This document shows, in pieces, positions 1-10,826 of a stretch of DNA of 64,000 nucleotides. Below the pieces are notes generated by a model, which was not told the origin of the DNA, made no database searches, and worked only from the letters and a program-made list of their open reading frames with translations. The stretch spans positions 79,460,693-79,524,692 of the forward strand of contig NC_035449.2 of assembly GCF_002127325.2 (NCBI RefSeq), given 5' to 3'. Position 1 is the first letter of the stretch. Each line of letters starts with the position of its first letter. A program made the translations under genes and the position numbers. Origin of the DNA: Helianthus annuus (taxonomy: Eukaryota > Streptophyta > Magnoliopsida > Asterales > Asteraceae).

Positions 1-1917
1 GTTGCATGATTAGTTTCGGGTAATTATGCGATTGTGCAAATTAATTGATGATACGCATGCATACATGATCATTGGCTGCGTTTTTGTGAAAATCATGATG
101 TTTTATATCTAGGTTTTTGTGATTATTGATATGGTTAGGTGATAATTGATGGTTAACCTGATTTTAGTGGTTATTAGGAAGTTCCGGGATCGTTTACACA
201 CGTTTTGGTGTCGTTTAACTGAAAAACAGAATGCTGATTAATGAAAATAGCCAACTTCAGTTGGCTGTAAACGGACGGTTATAAATCAAAAAATTGATTT
301 TCTGAAGTCTAAATCATACGTTCTCGAAAAAACTTCAAATGGCGCTGGAATCATATTTTTCTGAGGTCGTTTGCTATTTTTAAAGGCCTGTTTTGTACAG
401 CAGCAAAAGCTGCGTTTTTTCTGCAGAAATGTATGTTATGTTTTTCGTCATAACCTGTAATCTGGATAGAGTTAGGTCATGAAATTCATACAGTAGATGG
501 CCACAGGTGTCATCGTAAATCCCCAACTGGAATTTCGTCAATCAGACTTACGATGAATTTTAAATAAATTTTTCCGTGGACTGCAGTCAGAAAGTGATGA
601 ATCTGATTGCAGCCCGATAAATGATTTTATAAAATAATCCGTAATGAATTGAGTCCCGAGATTTTTACACAATGTGATGTGGGCCGTTTAGAACATTCTA
701 TAAATTAATTAGAATTTTTGGAACAAGTTGACTATTTTATAAAAATATCCGAAAACAGCGCAGTTTTGGATGTTAAAGCTAAAACAATATAAGTTGTGAT
801 GTGTGTGTCTAGAGGTCAGTTGTGCTATCTGATAATGATCCAACTTTTTATTTGTCAACGAAAGTGTTATGTGAATTAGTGTGTGCTTGTTCATGAGTAG
901 TTATAGGTGGAATATGTTTATGTGCGTGAACTGTCAAAGTGAGTGCATGTTATGTGGTAGATGCGTGTAGGAGTTGCATGCCTTATTTGAACACACTAAT
1001 GAACTGAATGGTAATCATACTAGGACATGATTGACCTACCTTGACTTTTAACCATTTTAAGAGACCAAAGGTGAGTTCACACTTTCATCAAAGCATGGGA
1101 TTCCCGGTGGTTTGGGAATGGGTTAAATAACAACTATCCCCTTTAGGTGGGATACGATCTGCGTATTCTCCTTGGGTAGAATACGTACCTCCGCTCTCCT
1201 TGGGAAGAGCGACAACCATAAACTTACTAGACAACAACTCTATCTTAAGTCCCTCATTTTTGTATCGACTTAATCGTTGGGCCATTGGCGAACGGGTCAT
1301 TAGTTAAATAGCGCTATTAGGTCTGACAAGCCTCACAGCGTGTCGCAGAGGACGGGCGTGGACTAATGGACTTGGGCACTTAGTCAATGATGATAGACAT
1401 TGACTCAGGGCACTCAACATAACTTAAGTCAGTAGTCGATATGGTACGGGTCTAGTGGTTTAAAACATTGGGGTAGCCCCCACAGCATATGGTTATGAGA
1501 ACAAGGAACTTGACAACTTATGGTTTTCGAAACAACTTATGGTTTTTGGAACAATATTAAAATGAACAACCAACTGTGAACTCGCCAACCTTTTTGTTGA
1601 CACGTTACCACATGCTTTGCAGGTCGTTAGGTACATGGCTGGGACTTGTACGAGGAGTGGGCGTTGTGGCAGGGAACCAACTGTTGGGTTCCTAACATTT
1701 AAACTTTATGCTTCTAAACTGCTTTATAGGTTTTGATACTTTATGCTTCCGCTAACTTTTGTATTTGGTTTTGGACTTTGGTTTTGGGAACACTAAACAT
1801 TTTGTTTGCTATGGTTTCACTTTACTTTACTTAATGTTTATTATGATTGGTGGTATGTTCCTGGTCAGTCACACGCCTCGCGGTAATACTCCGCTTGTGG
1901 ATTTTGAGGGTGTGACA
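1..1917 (+). mobile_element. 3' part of a Ty3/gypsy-type LTR (5' end outside window)
   Basis: No coding potential is seen. The right edge reads GAGGGTGTGACA, close to the terminal GGGGTGTGACA of the element Z LTR at 48427 and 56873, so this is read as the 3' end of a related LTR. The stretch at 1600-1700 (AGGTCGTTAGGTACATGGCT and following) resembles regulatory LTR sequence of plant Tekay-type gypsy elements (familiarity, not search). No tRNA primer site follows; instead reverse transcriptase codons begin within 15 bases. The LTR is therefore either the end of an element inserted into pol from the left or a recombination junction. The left boundary and target duplication lie outside the window. 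Confidence 0.5.
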
Positions 1918-1925
1918 TAAGTGAT

Positions 1926-3500
1926 GTTCCAATTGTGCGTGATTTTCCTAAAGTCTTTCATGGAGATCTTCCTGGTCCTCCTCCATCTCGATCGGTTGAT
2001 TTTCGCATTGATCTCATCCCTGGTTCGACTCCTGTTGCTAAAGCACCTTATCCTCTTGCACCCACTGAGATGCAAGAGTTGTCAAGTCAACTTCAAGAGC
2101 TCCTCAATAAAGGCTTCATACGCCTAAGTACTTCACCTTGGGGCGCTCCTGTGTTTGTTGTCAAAAAGAAGGATGGTTCGTTTCGCATGTGCATCGATTA
2201 TCATGAGCTTAACAAACTCACTGTCAAAAGCCGGTATCCTCTCCCTTGCATCGATAATCTCTTTGATCAACTCCAAGGCGCAACATGTTTTTCTAAGATC
2301 GACCTTCAATCTGGCTATCATCAACTTCGTGTTCTCGAAGAGGACATCCCCAAAACCGCTTTTCGCACTCGCTATGGTCATAATGAGTTCGTGGTTATGC
2401 CTTTTTGTTTGACCAACGCATTTGTTGTCTTTATGGATTTAATGAATCGTGTTTGTAAACCCTACTTGGATCGTTTTGTAATTTTCTTCATCGACGACAT
2501 TCTCATTTACTCGAAAACTCAAGCCGATCATGAACGCTATTTATGCCTCATTCTCGAACTCTTACGTGGTGAACGTCTATACGCTAAATTTTCTAAGTGT
2601 GAATTTTGGATGAAAGAAGTTCAATTCCTTGTACATGTCGTGAGTGAAAAACGAATTCACGTTGACCCGTCCAAAATCAAAGCAGTGAAAAATTGGATCG
2701 CGCCTAAATACCCATCTGAAATTCGATCTTTCCTAGGATTGGCAGGTTACTACCGACGATTCATCTCGAATTTCTTTAAAATCGCCGTTCCCCTCACCAT
2801 GTTGACTTAGAAAGAGAAACCTTTTGCTTGGAGTCCTAAGCAAGAGGAATCCTTTCAAACTCTTAAGGACTTGCTTTGCAGTGCTCCTGTACTTGCTCTT
2901 CCTGATGGAAACGATGATTTCGTGGTACATTGCGATGCATCAAACCGTGGTCTTGGTTGTGTTCTCATGCAACGAGACGAGGTCATCGTGTATGCTTATA
3001 GACAGCTGAAAATACATGAGAAGAACTACACTACCCACGATCTCGAGCTTGGTGCAGTTGTTTTTGCGTTCAAGATTTGGCGATACTACCTATATGGTAC
3101 AAAATGTGTGGTTTTCACCGACCATAAGAGCCTACAACACATATTTAACCAAAAAGAGCTAAACATGCGTCAACGTCGTTGGGTGGAATTGCTTAACGAC
3201 TACGATTGCGAGATTTGCTACCATCCTGGCAAAGCAAATGTCGTGGCCAATGCGCTCAGTCGCAAATCTCATGTTAATAGCATTCATTATTCTCAAATCA
3301 TTAGCGATCTTCATACTTACATTCGTGAAGCTCAGTATTCGTCATCCAATGAGGGAAGTTTGTTCATAGAGGTACGTGGTGCTTCTGAAGATCAACTTGT
3401 GACAAAATCAGATGGACTCCAATACTATCTTGATCGCATTTGGGTGCAAAATCGCGACAACCTTTGTGAACTTATAATGAAGGAGGCACACAAGTCCTGA
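1926..3500 (+). pseudogene. Ty3/gypsy pol: reverse transcriptase and RNase H, broken
   Basis: Reverse transcriptase starts at [14 protein letters not shown], a conserved gypsy segment just before the RT domain. Visible blocks are the [21 protein letters not shown] block, [14 protein letters not shown], and the catalytic [10 protein letters not shown] at about residues 187-196 of the frame opening at 1935. The conserved MPFGLTNAP is changed to MPFCLTNAF. An in-frame TAG at 2808-2810 separates RT from the linker and RNase H ([55 protein letters not shown]), which continue in the same frame. A TGA at 3498-3500 then falls where an Arg codon is expected before the integrase zinc finger. Gag and protease are absent. 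Domain order and motifs fit the chromovirus/Tekay branch. The copy cannot make a working polyprotein. Confidence 0.9.
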
Positions 3501-4165
3501 TACTCTATTCATCCTGGTGCTGATAAGATGTACCACGATCTTCGTACATCCTATTGGTGGCCTGGTATGAAGAAAGACATAGCCACCTTCGTTTCTAAAT
3601 GTCTCACTTGCTCGAAAGTCAAAGTTGAGGCAACAGCGTCCTTCTGGTTTACTCGAACAACTAGAAATCCCTGTTTGGAAATGGGATAGCATTGCTATGG
3701 ACTTCATGACCAAACTCCCTCGCACGCCTTCTTGTCATGATAACATTTGGGTGATCATCGACTGTTTGACCAAATCCGCTCACTTTCTCCCCATTCATGA
3801 GGATTTCAAGGTTGAAACTAGCTCGAGTCTACACTGATGAAATCATATGTCGTTATGGTATCCCCATTGACATTATCTCTGACCGCGATGGTCGTTTCAC
3901 GTCACGTCTTTGGCAAACATTCCAAACCGCTATGAGTACTCACTTGAATCTTAGTACGGCTTTTCATCCTCAAACGGATGGACAGACTGAACGTACTATC
4001 CAAACCCTAGAGGACATGCTTCGCTCTTGTGTTATCGACTTTCGCGGTAATTGGGATGTACATTTACCTTTGATTGAGTTGTCGTACAACAACAACTACC
4101 ACTCCAGTATTCAAATGGCTCCTTTTGAGGCATTGTATGGTCGCAAGTGCCGATCTCCTATTTGA
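3501..4165 (+). pseudogene. Ty3/gypsy integrase fragment, frameshifted and truncated
   Basis: Directly downstream of RNase H. The HHCC zinc finger is present ([12 protein letters not shown], then [10 protein letters not shown]). A frameshift near 3625 leads into the core ([13 protein letters not shown], first catalytic Asp) and a second near 3810 into [22 protein letters not shown] (second Asp) and [19 protein letters not shown] (Glu). The frame ends at GRKCRSPI with a TGA at 4163-4165, so the C-terminal part of integrase and any chromodomain are missing. No 3' LTR follows. With the upstream RT it forms one dead pol copy whose 3' end was lost. Confidence 0.88.
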
Positions 4166-4760
4166 GATGACTTAATTGAGATCTGGGCCATTGAGACTTT
4201 GGCCAGTGGTAAAAGAAAACCTTCTAAGCGTTTGGATAAAAGGAGAAAAAGGGTTCAATTCATGTGAAGTGCAACTATTAGCCGTTCAAAAAAAAGTTAA
4301 TTAAGATGTGTAGCCCTTACAACCAATAGGACATATTTACAATGCAAGTAGTTGACGGACGGATTTTTATTTTTAAGTTACTATTTTTATGACTTATATT
4401 TTCTTAGTCATGTGCTTCAATTTTTATTTTTTAATTATATTTATGACTGCATTTTCTTATTCATATGTTAGTTATTATTTAATTCATATATGTAAGAAAT
4501 AGATAAACCACACTAGTGTTACGAACAATAAAGTAATAGAAACAGGTATCGTGTTGTAAATTGTCGCCACCGCTGTATTGTGTGGGTCTCCTACTAGGTT
4601 GACTTGCATTCGATTTTTGTTTATTTCATATGATGAGAAAATTTTCTATGAATAAATTATAACAATAAATTCTTCACATAAAAAATATTTGATAAACTAA
4701 GAGAAACGAGTATGGCGTTGTAAAATATTGCCCCTACAGCATCGTGCGGGTACCCTACTA

Positions 4761-4761
<1 letters not shown>
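4166..4761. other. AT-rich sequence without recognisable gene
   Basis: The first ~120 bases may be decayed pol or an unrelated insert. After that I see only AT-rich sequence. Two similar phrases (around 4533-4590 and 4695-4760, each with an AAACRRGTATSG...GTTGTAAA...TTGYC...CC core and a nearby CCTACTAG) look like a diverged internal duplication. No RNA gene or ORF can be supported. Confidence 0.4.

Positions 4762-4819
<58 letters not shown>
4762..4819. repeat. (TA)n microsatellite
   Basis: A pure TA dinucleotide run of 29 units, directly abutting the left arm of the telomere-like foldback element. Confidence 0.97.
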
Positions 4820-4826
<7 letters not shown>

Positions 4827-5791
4827 GATCTAAGAGAAGTCCACCCTATTTGAGAAACTTGAGAAGCAATCTGGACCACACATTTTCCCTAAGCAAAAAA
4901 TGCAAAAAAGGTGAAAAAATGTTTTTTTTTTTTTTTTTGGAAAAATCGCAGCTTTTTCTTTAAGGATTAAATTTTTTTATTATTATTTTTTTTTAAATTA
5001 GGCTTTATACACATGTGTATATCGTTAATCTTTTAACTATACATATATGTATATTGACAATTATACATATATGTATATACATATTTAAAATTGAAAAAAT
5101 ATGTGTTATAAATCCTAAACCTTATACCATAAACACTAAAGCTAAACCTTAATGCTAAACTCTAAACCCTAAAGCTAAACCCTAATTCTAAACCCTAATG
5201 ATAAACCCTAAAGCTAAACCCTAATTCTAAACCCTAAAGCTAAACCCTAATGCTAAACCCTAAAGCTAAAACTAAACCCTAAAGCTAAACCCTTAATGCT
5301 AAACCGTAAAGATAAAGCTAAACCCAAAAGTTAAAACTAAACTATAATGCTAAACCCAAAAGCTAAACCCTAATGCTAAACCCTAAATACTATTACTAAA
5401 CCCTAATGCTAAACCCTAAAGCTAAACCCTAAACCGTAAAGCTAAACCCTAAACCCTAATGCTAAACCCTAAATATTAATGCTAAACCCTAAATAACACT
5501 TATTTTTCAATTTTAAACATGTATATACATATATGTATAATTGACAATATACATATATGTATGGTTAAAAAGATTAACAATATACACATGTGTATAAATC
5601 CCAAAAAAAAAAAATTAAAAAAAATAAAAAATTAAATTCTTAAAGAAAAACCTGCGATTTTTCAAAAAAAAAAAAAATTGCATTTTTTTTACATTTTTTT
5701 TGCATTTTTTTGCTTAAGGAAAATGTGTGGTCCAGAATGCTTTTCAAGTTTCTCAAATAGCCTACTACTTCTCACATGATCCTTATCCTAC
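4820..5791. mobile_element. Foldback (MITE-like) element with telomere-like core
   Basis: The two ends are long imperfect inverted repeats. The left arm (4820-~5095) contains TTGAGAAACTTGAGAAGC then TGGACCACACATTTTCC, poly-T, and palindromic blocks such as ACATATATGTAT and CACATGTGTATA. The right arm (~5505-5791) carries the reverse complement of each in mirrored order, ending CTTCTCACATGATCCTTATCC. The core is a degenerate CTAAACCCTAA array. There is no ORF, so it is non-autonomous. A clean target duplication cannot be read because the left side is a TA microsatellite. Superfamily (Mutator-like or foldback) is undetermined. Confidence 0.8.
5115..5500 (+). repeat. Interstitial telomere-like repeat array
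   Basis: Tandem units of about 12-13 bases of the form GCTAAACCCTAAW, sharing the plant telomere heptamer CCCTAAA (as AAACCCTAA) but with an added GCT/TGCT spacer. Irregular units (ACTAAACC, CCGTAAAG) show decay. It lies exactly between the foldback arms. Confidence 0.9.
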
Positions 5792-6962
5792 ATATATTAT
5801 AAGTATTCTTATGAACCACTAATAATAAATAAATGTCTAAGCTAATTAAATAATTCAATAAAAGTAGAAAAATTAAAATAAATAATAGATTACATGTTTT
5901 AATAAGTATCTAAATGATTAAATAAGATTAAAGATGGAAAAAATAAAAATAATGTGGGAGATAGGGTCTTTGTAACTATTCGCATATTTGGATTTTCCTG
6001 TTTTAACAAGCCTTGTTATACTTTCCATAACTGTTACTTCAAAAAAAAAAATTGAAATGTTTAGTTGAAATGTTTGGTATTAGTTGGTCAAATTTGACCG
6101 TTTACTTTCCATTCACATCTTACAATTAAATATGATCACGATGCTTTTTGTATGTATTGAAACTATAAAGATTACCCGCGTCATGTTGTGTGGTTTTGAT
6201 CAATATCTATTTTAATTCAGTGTAGCAATCGAAAGAAATTTACGCAAAAGAATATCGATACATGTTTTACATAGACTGAAACCATAATATGATATAAAAT
6301 TTAGATTGGACAGTGAAACAAGCTGATTTTATATAATTGTAAATGTAAACGTAAACACTATCTTAAATATAACTTTAATGAAAAAAGAACCTAAAACTAA
6401 AACTAAAACACTAAACATAAAGAAAAATAAAAATAATAAAGTCCAGAAAAAAAATCATGAAGGAAACAAAAAAGCCAATAGAATGAAAGCATTATTCATA
6501 CAACTTGCTAATAGTAATTTACGTCGAAGTAAACCAACTTGAATTTATTGCGACACAAACATAAAGTGATTCCAATTTATACTGTCTAATGAAAACGTAT
6601 TATATTAGACCCAACTCGTTAATTTACATCAAAATATAGACCAATTGAAAACCCACATAAAAATAAGTACAAAAAGTTATTATATTTGACCCAATTCATT
6701 TATGGAAAAAAAATGAATTTACGTCAAAACGTAGATCAATTGAAAACATACATAATAATAAGTATAAGAACATATTATATTTGAACCAACTCATTTCTGT
6801 GAAAAATTACATCTAAACATAAACCAATTTGAATTTATATCAAAATGTACAATAAAATAAACACGTAACTCGATTACAAAGTTTTTTTTTTCAAAAGTTA
6901 AAGCGTTGTAAGGGTTAACACTGAAACTTTGAGGGTAAAAGTATACGAAATAAAAAAAAGAT
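5792..6962. other. AT-rich intergenic sequence
   Basis: Strongly AT-rich with no ORF or RNA gene that I can support. A loosely repeated phrase ('catcaaaaygtagaccaattgaaaa' with a nearby 'tattatatttgacccaa') occurs about three times between 6590 and 6860, suggesting a decayed ~110-base tandem repeat. Confidence 0.4.
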
Positions 6963-7503
6963 AATTGGCCTATAATAATCCCAATTAGAGGTCATTGGCC
7001 ATTGACAGTCCCACCTTTAAATATTTCCCCCACCAGTCCCACCTTTCACCTATTTTTCTTACATCGGTCCCCCGTTAAAAAAACTTAACGGAGTTATGTT
7101 TTTTTTTTCCAATTTACATACAGGTTTTTTACGGCTTTTAATCAGAACGACGATACGAGTCCATTGATGTAAAACTTACCTCGAAACGGTGCTCCAAACG
7201 ATAAAAACAGCGCTTCAATTCATGTGTTTAAATTTCCAATTAACAAAAATCAAGTCATTTGGAGCACCATTTCGAGATAAATTTTACATCAATGGACTTG
7301 AATCGTCGTTCTGTTTAAAAGCCCTAAAAAATCTGTTTGTAATTTGAAAAAAAAAAAAAAAAAAAGCTTAACTCTGTTAAGCTTTATTTAACGAGGAATT
7401 GGTGTAGAAAAAATAGGTGAAAGGTAAGACTGATGGGAGGAATATTCAAAGATGGAACTGTCAATGACAATAACCTTTAATTGAGATTATTACAGGTGAA
7501 TTC
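6963..7503. mobile_element. Foldback MITE, ~540 bp
   Basis: Both halves are inverted copies over most of their length. Left AATTGGCCTATAATAATCCC is mirrored at the right by GGGATTATTA-like sequence ending ...TTACAGGTGAATT. Internally, CAGTCCCACCTTTAAATATT pairs with the reverse complement of AATATTCAAAGATGGAACTG, and GTCCATTGATGTAAAACTTA pairs with the reverse complement of AAATTTTACATCAATGGACT. The loop lies near 7210-7250. There is no ORF, so it is a non-autonomous DNA element. The target duplication is not clear. Confidence 0.8.
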
Positions 7504-7694
7504 CCCATATAAAAAAGGAAAAAAGACAAAAACAGCTACTGTTTATCCAACTTGCTTTAATTGAGATTATTACAGGTGAATTCCCCATATAAAAAAGAAA
7601 AAAAAGACAAAAACAGCTACTGTTTATCCAACTTGCAATTGTAATATAAAAAAAAAGACACTAGACAAAAACAGCTAGTGTTTATCCAACTTGC
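7475..7694 (+). repeat. ~80-bp tandem duplication spanning a MITE end
   Basis: Unit 1 (7475-7554) and unit 2 (7555-7635) are nearly identical. Each contains the last ~28 bp of the MITE plus flank ending ACAGCTACTGTTTATCCAACTTGC. A third, partial unit (about 7647-7694) keeps only the distal half (ACAGCTAGTGTTTATCCAAC). Confidence 0.93.
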
Positions 7695-7735
7695 ATTTGT
7701 AATATATATAATTTGTTTTTAGATTTATAAATTCG

Positions 7736-8425
7736 TTGTCACAAGGCGACTAATTTGCATCCCTATGAGCCCAACAAGCCAAAAGAAGGTGGCCCTATTT
7801 TTACTAGAATACGTGTAGACGAGGGAGCCTTGGAGAAGGACAAAGGTGATTATGTCAACAAGTGGTAATAATTTCAAATTTATTAATTAATGAGTATTTC
7901 AAGTTGTTCTCTCTCTTTGGTCATTTTGATCCGTTATCCAACTTTTTTTTTGACCGGCATCCGTTATCCAACTCATGAACACACCCAATTTTGGCACCTT
8001 TAATCCTAGTGTTAAGTATTTGAATGTCTTATATTTATTAGAAATAAATTTGGTTATTTTAACATTAATTAAGGAGGCTCTACATCTATATGAATGACTC
8101 GTACCACAAGAATATGTGCACCACATATTTTATCCAATGGACTAGGTGTTCGTCATTTTGAAATTTTACTCATACCCAGTAAAATTTGACATTTTTTTAA
8201 CATCTTGTTATTTTTGTCTAAAAAGAGCTTGAGCTGTTGGATTATGATGATGACGAGGATGACGAAGACGACAAACCACAATCAAAATTATGCTCAACTT
8301 TAAGTCATGCACCATTACCTTCTAAGAAACCAACTATCACCACACAAGTGAAACAATATCCTGAAATTAAAGGGCTAGTTAGCACATGTGAAAATAGTTA
8401 TCACACAAGTAAAAATGCTTGAAGA
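7736..8425 (+). pseudogene. Two exon-like open segments, unrecognised
   Basis: A frame at about 7737-7868 reads NLHPYEPNKPKEGGPIFTRI followed by a charged segment ending DYVNKW, with a GTAATAAT donor-like sequence at its end. A second open segment at about 8224-8422 starts after a pyrimidine/AG acceptor-like stretch and encodes a very acidic run (DYDDDEDDEDDKP). The codon usage looks protein-like against the AT-rich background, but there is no start codon, promoter or identifiable domain. It could be a gene remnant or a transposon-captured fragment. I do not recognise the family. Confidence 0.3.
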
Positions 8426-8456
8426 AAATTCGTTACGGGCCACTAGAATGTACAAC

Positions 8457-8752
8457 CCCTGTATAGAGGTGTAAAAAAAACCGGTTTGGAACCGATGAAC
8501 CGGTCCCCGACCCGCTGAAAAAACCGGTTTTGGCCCAACCCATCCCAACATGACCGTTTGACATAGGTTTGTGATTTTTGTGTTGAGAACCAGTTCCAAC
8601 CCGAACCGATTTGGGTTGGCTAAGAAAACGGTTTTAACACTCCAAACTGGTTTTGATCCGATCTGATTTTTATGTTGAAAACCGGTTCCAACCTAAACAA
8701 ATTTGTGTTTTAAAAAAACGGTTTTAACACTCCAAAACGGTTTTGAACCCGA
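8457..8752. repeat. AACCGGTT-rich tandem repeat
   Basis: Repeated AAACCGGTTTTGG / AAACGGTTTTAACACTCCAA motifs. Two ~90-bp units (about 8575-8663 and 8664-8752) align along their whole length, each running TGTTGARAACCRGTTCCAACC ... ACGGTTTTAACACTCCAAA. The phrase GAGGTGTAAAAAAAACCGG at the left edge resembles a DNA transposon terminus. A related CCGGTTTTAAA-rich stretch occurs near 62100-62200. Confidence 0.75.
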
Positions 8753-8976
8753 ACGTCATGATATTTCAATTTGAGTACAAAGAATCTATATACAAAGTTT
8801 GTTTAATCTTACATGTCTATTATATAAGTTTTATCAAGAAACAAACGTATCTTGTCTAAACTAATTGTTTGTCTCATGATATTTCAATTTGAGTATAAAT
8901 CAACTGTATTGTAATGATTATTTTGTTTAGTAAAGACTTCCTTTGTGTTTAAGTTAATATTTTTTCAATGTGTTTT

Positions 8977-9073
8977 GTGTAAATCCAACTTGCATGTTAT
9001 GTTACGAGACAAAAGAGGGACTCGTGTAAATCCAACTTACATGTTATGTTAAGAGACAAAAGAGGGACTGGTG
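8977..9073 (+). repeat. ~48-bp tandem duplication
   Basis: Two adjacent copies of a unit containing GTAAATCCAACTT, CATGTTATGTTA and GAGACAAAAGAGGGACT, differing at only a few positions. A looser repeat of CATGATATTTCAATTTGAGTA occurs upstream at about 8757 and 8875. Confidence 0.9.
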
Positions 9074-9389
9074 TCATGAAAATGAAAATACAATTAATTT
9101 GTTTAAAAGACATTATTTTGGTCAACATATTCAGATCTTTCTATTTTAATAGCTGTTTTAGTTGATATTTTTGGATACCAGAAAAGGATGGATCTTGGTA
9201 TCATATCAAATGAAGACTTTGGGCATGTAAATTGTAAGATAGTTGTCGTGTAGGCTACAACTGATTATGAAGTCCACTTGGGCCTATAATAGAGTGTATT
9301 TTGAGCTTGTAAGATGTTATGTGGAATAATGTCTCAAGAGACACCTATCATGATAACAAAATTTAATTGTTTATGGATTTTTTTATAAG

Positions 9390-9760
9390 ACCATATAGAG
9401 TGGGCGGGCTTGAAAAGAGGGCGCTTCACGCCATGTGGTAATCACGTCAGTAATTGGCAAAAAAGTGGCATGACGCAAAAAGGGCGACGTGAGACGGGCG
9501 TAAAAGGGTGGTATGGTATGATATGTGGCATAATTTTTTGTATTTATTTTAATATTTAAAAAAATAAAAGAATTCTATTAAATTAAAAAATTAATATTAA
9601 TTAGATAAATAACATTAATTAAAAATATTACATAAATTTCAAATAAATTTTACATAAAGTTAAAATAAAATTAAATAACGTTAAAATTAAAATTTCTTAA
9701 ACCTAAAAAAATACATAAACTTTTAATCATCGTCTTCGTTAGCGTCGTTTCGCGTAACTG
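9390..9760 (-). mobile_element. Possible end of a DNA transposon with transposase C-terminus
   Basis: A GC-rich block (about 9400-9540, with GGGCGCTTCACGCC, GGGCGACGTGAGACGGGCGT and GGGTGGTATGGTATG) borders a very AT-rich spacer. Minus-strand codons then read RNDANEDDD and a stop (about 9723-9752). A short acidic C-terminus next to a GC-rich terminus is common in PIF/Harbinger-type elements. The rest of the transposase is absent, so the element would be truncated at about 9760. This is tentative. Confidence 0.25.
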
Positions 9761-10224
9761 TTGATGCACTTTTGTGTGGTTGTAGCTAGTGTCGGTTCAG
9801 TTCGGTTCTAGACCGAAGTCAACGACGTTCCTCCGTCAAGTGACTTGGAAAACGAGATATATAAATGACGAGAATACGAGAACGACATGGTTGGATAATT
9901 GGCTAATAATGACATTATGATGTCATCATAACATAATCAAGCTTATTTCATCATGAGATCATCAATTTTAGATATTGAAAACATATATACATATTAATTG
10001 TTAACGGGTGAACCGTAGGACAACCCTTAATTGCTATAAATATAATGAAAATTATATTCTTAAGTGTGCTATTTTAAGGGATTGGATGACTACAGTGTGT
10101 TTGTCATGGCAGGTACAAGAGGCGTAAAAGACGTAAAGAAAAGGAAAGCATGGCAGAGTGCGGAAGTGGAATTAAAATAAAGATACTTGAAGAGTCAAGA
10201 AGGTGAAACAGGGCACTACCGTAG
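9761..10224. other. Unassigned repeat-like sequence
   Basis: No ORF or RNA gene seen. The GGTTCAGTTCGGTTCTAGACCG stretch and the ATGACATTATGATGTCATCATAAC region contain short palindromes. Probably decayed LTR sequence, but I cannot assign it. Confidence 0.3.
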
Positions 10225-10707
10225 TGTAACAACCCGACTTTTCGGATTGTTATCCGGTTGCTTTTGCTTCGATTTGTAACCATCTTTTACTCCGAGATTC
10301 GATATAAATAAAGGGTTATGTTATACTAAATACATTTTTATCACACCGCACCGCTGCACGTTTAAACGCTTTATAATTGCAAACGCTCAACGCTAACGCA
10401 ACACGAATTACAGAGATTTATACTATTTTAATTGCCGAGTGTGTTTATTTGTTCGGTAACCACTCACGACTTCGCATTCGCTTATCGCAACTAACACGCT
10501 AAAACGCAAACGCTGTAAATAGTAGCAGTAATGTTATGCTGTGTGTTCTTATATGCTTTACTTGTGTGTGCTTTATATGTTTATGGATTACACTCGCAAC
10601 GCAAACTTGAACAACTCGACTTATCACACCAAAACACAACGCAACACTTAATATCACTCGCAAACGAATCAAAGTGGGAAACTAGCAAGCACAAACTCAG
10701 CCATCCG

Positions 10708-10795
10708 AATGGGTCATCCGCCCGGATGGAGCCCATCCGTCCGGATGGAGCTCATCCGTCCGGATGGAGCCATACGGATACCGCTCATCCGCACA
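10708..10795 (+). repeat. Short GC-rich palindromic repeats upstream of the LTR TATA box
   Basis: Three or four copies of CATCCGYCCGGATGGAGC, each containing the palindrome CATCCGNCCGGATG, end about 25 bases before the TATA box. The placement suggests an LTR enhancer or a methylation-dense block (inference). Confidence 0.8.
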
Positions 10796-10817
10796 CCGCC
10801 CTAGTCCTCACCCTCCA

Positions 10818-10826
10818 CTATAAATA
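10818..10826 (+). promoter_or_regulatory. TATA box of the solo LTR
   Basis: CTATAAATA preceded by a CCTCCA stretch and followed after ~30 bases by a pyrimidine-rich leader. No protein frame is supportable downstream. Confidence 0.55.

Noticed and set aside
5115..5500. True internal telomere or chromosome-end remnant
   Set aside because: Units are degenerate, have an extra GCT spacer and are bounded by inverted arms, so a mobile carrier explains them better.
8237..8422. Acidic protein tail assigned to a phosphatase-4 regulatory subunit
   Set aside because: Only a generic Asp/Glu run supports it; acidic runs are common and no other conserved block is present.
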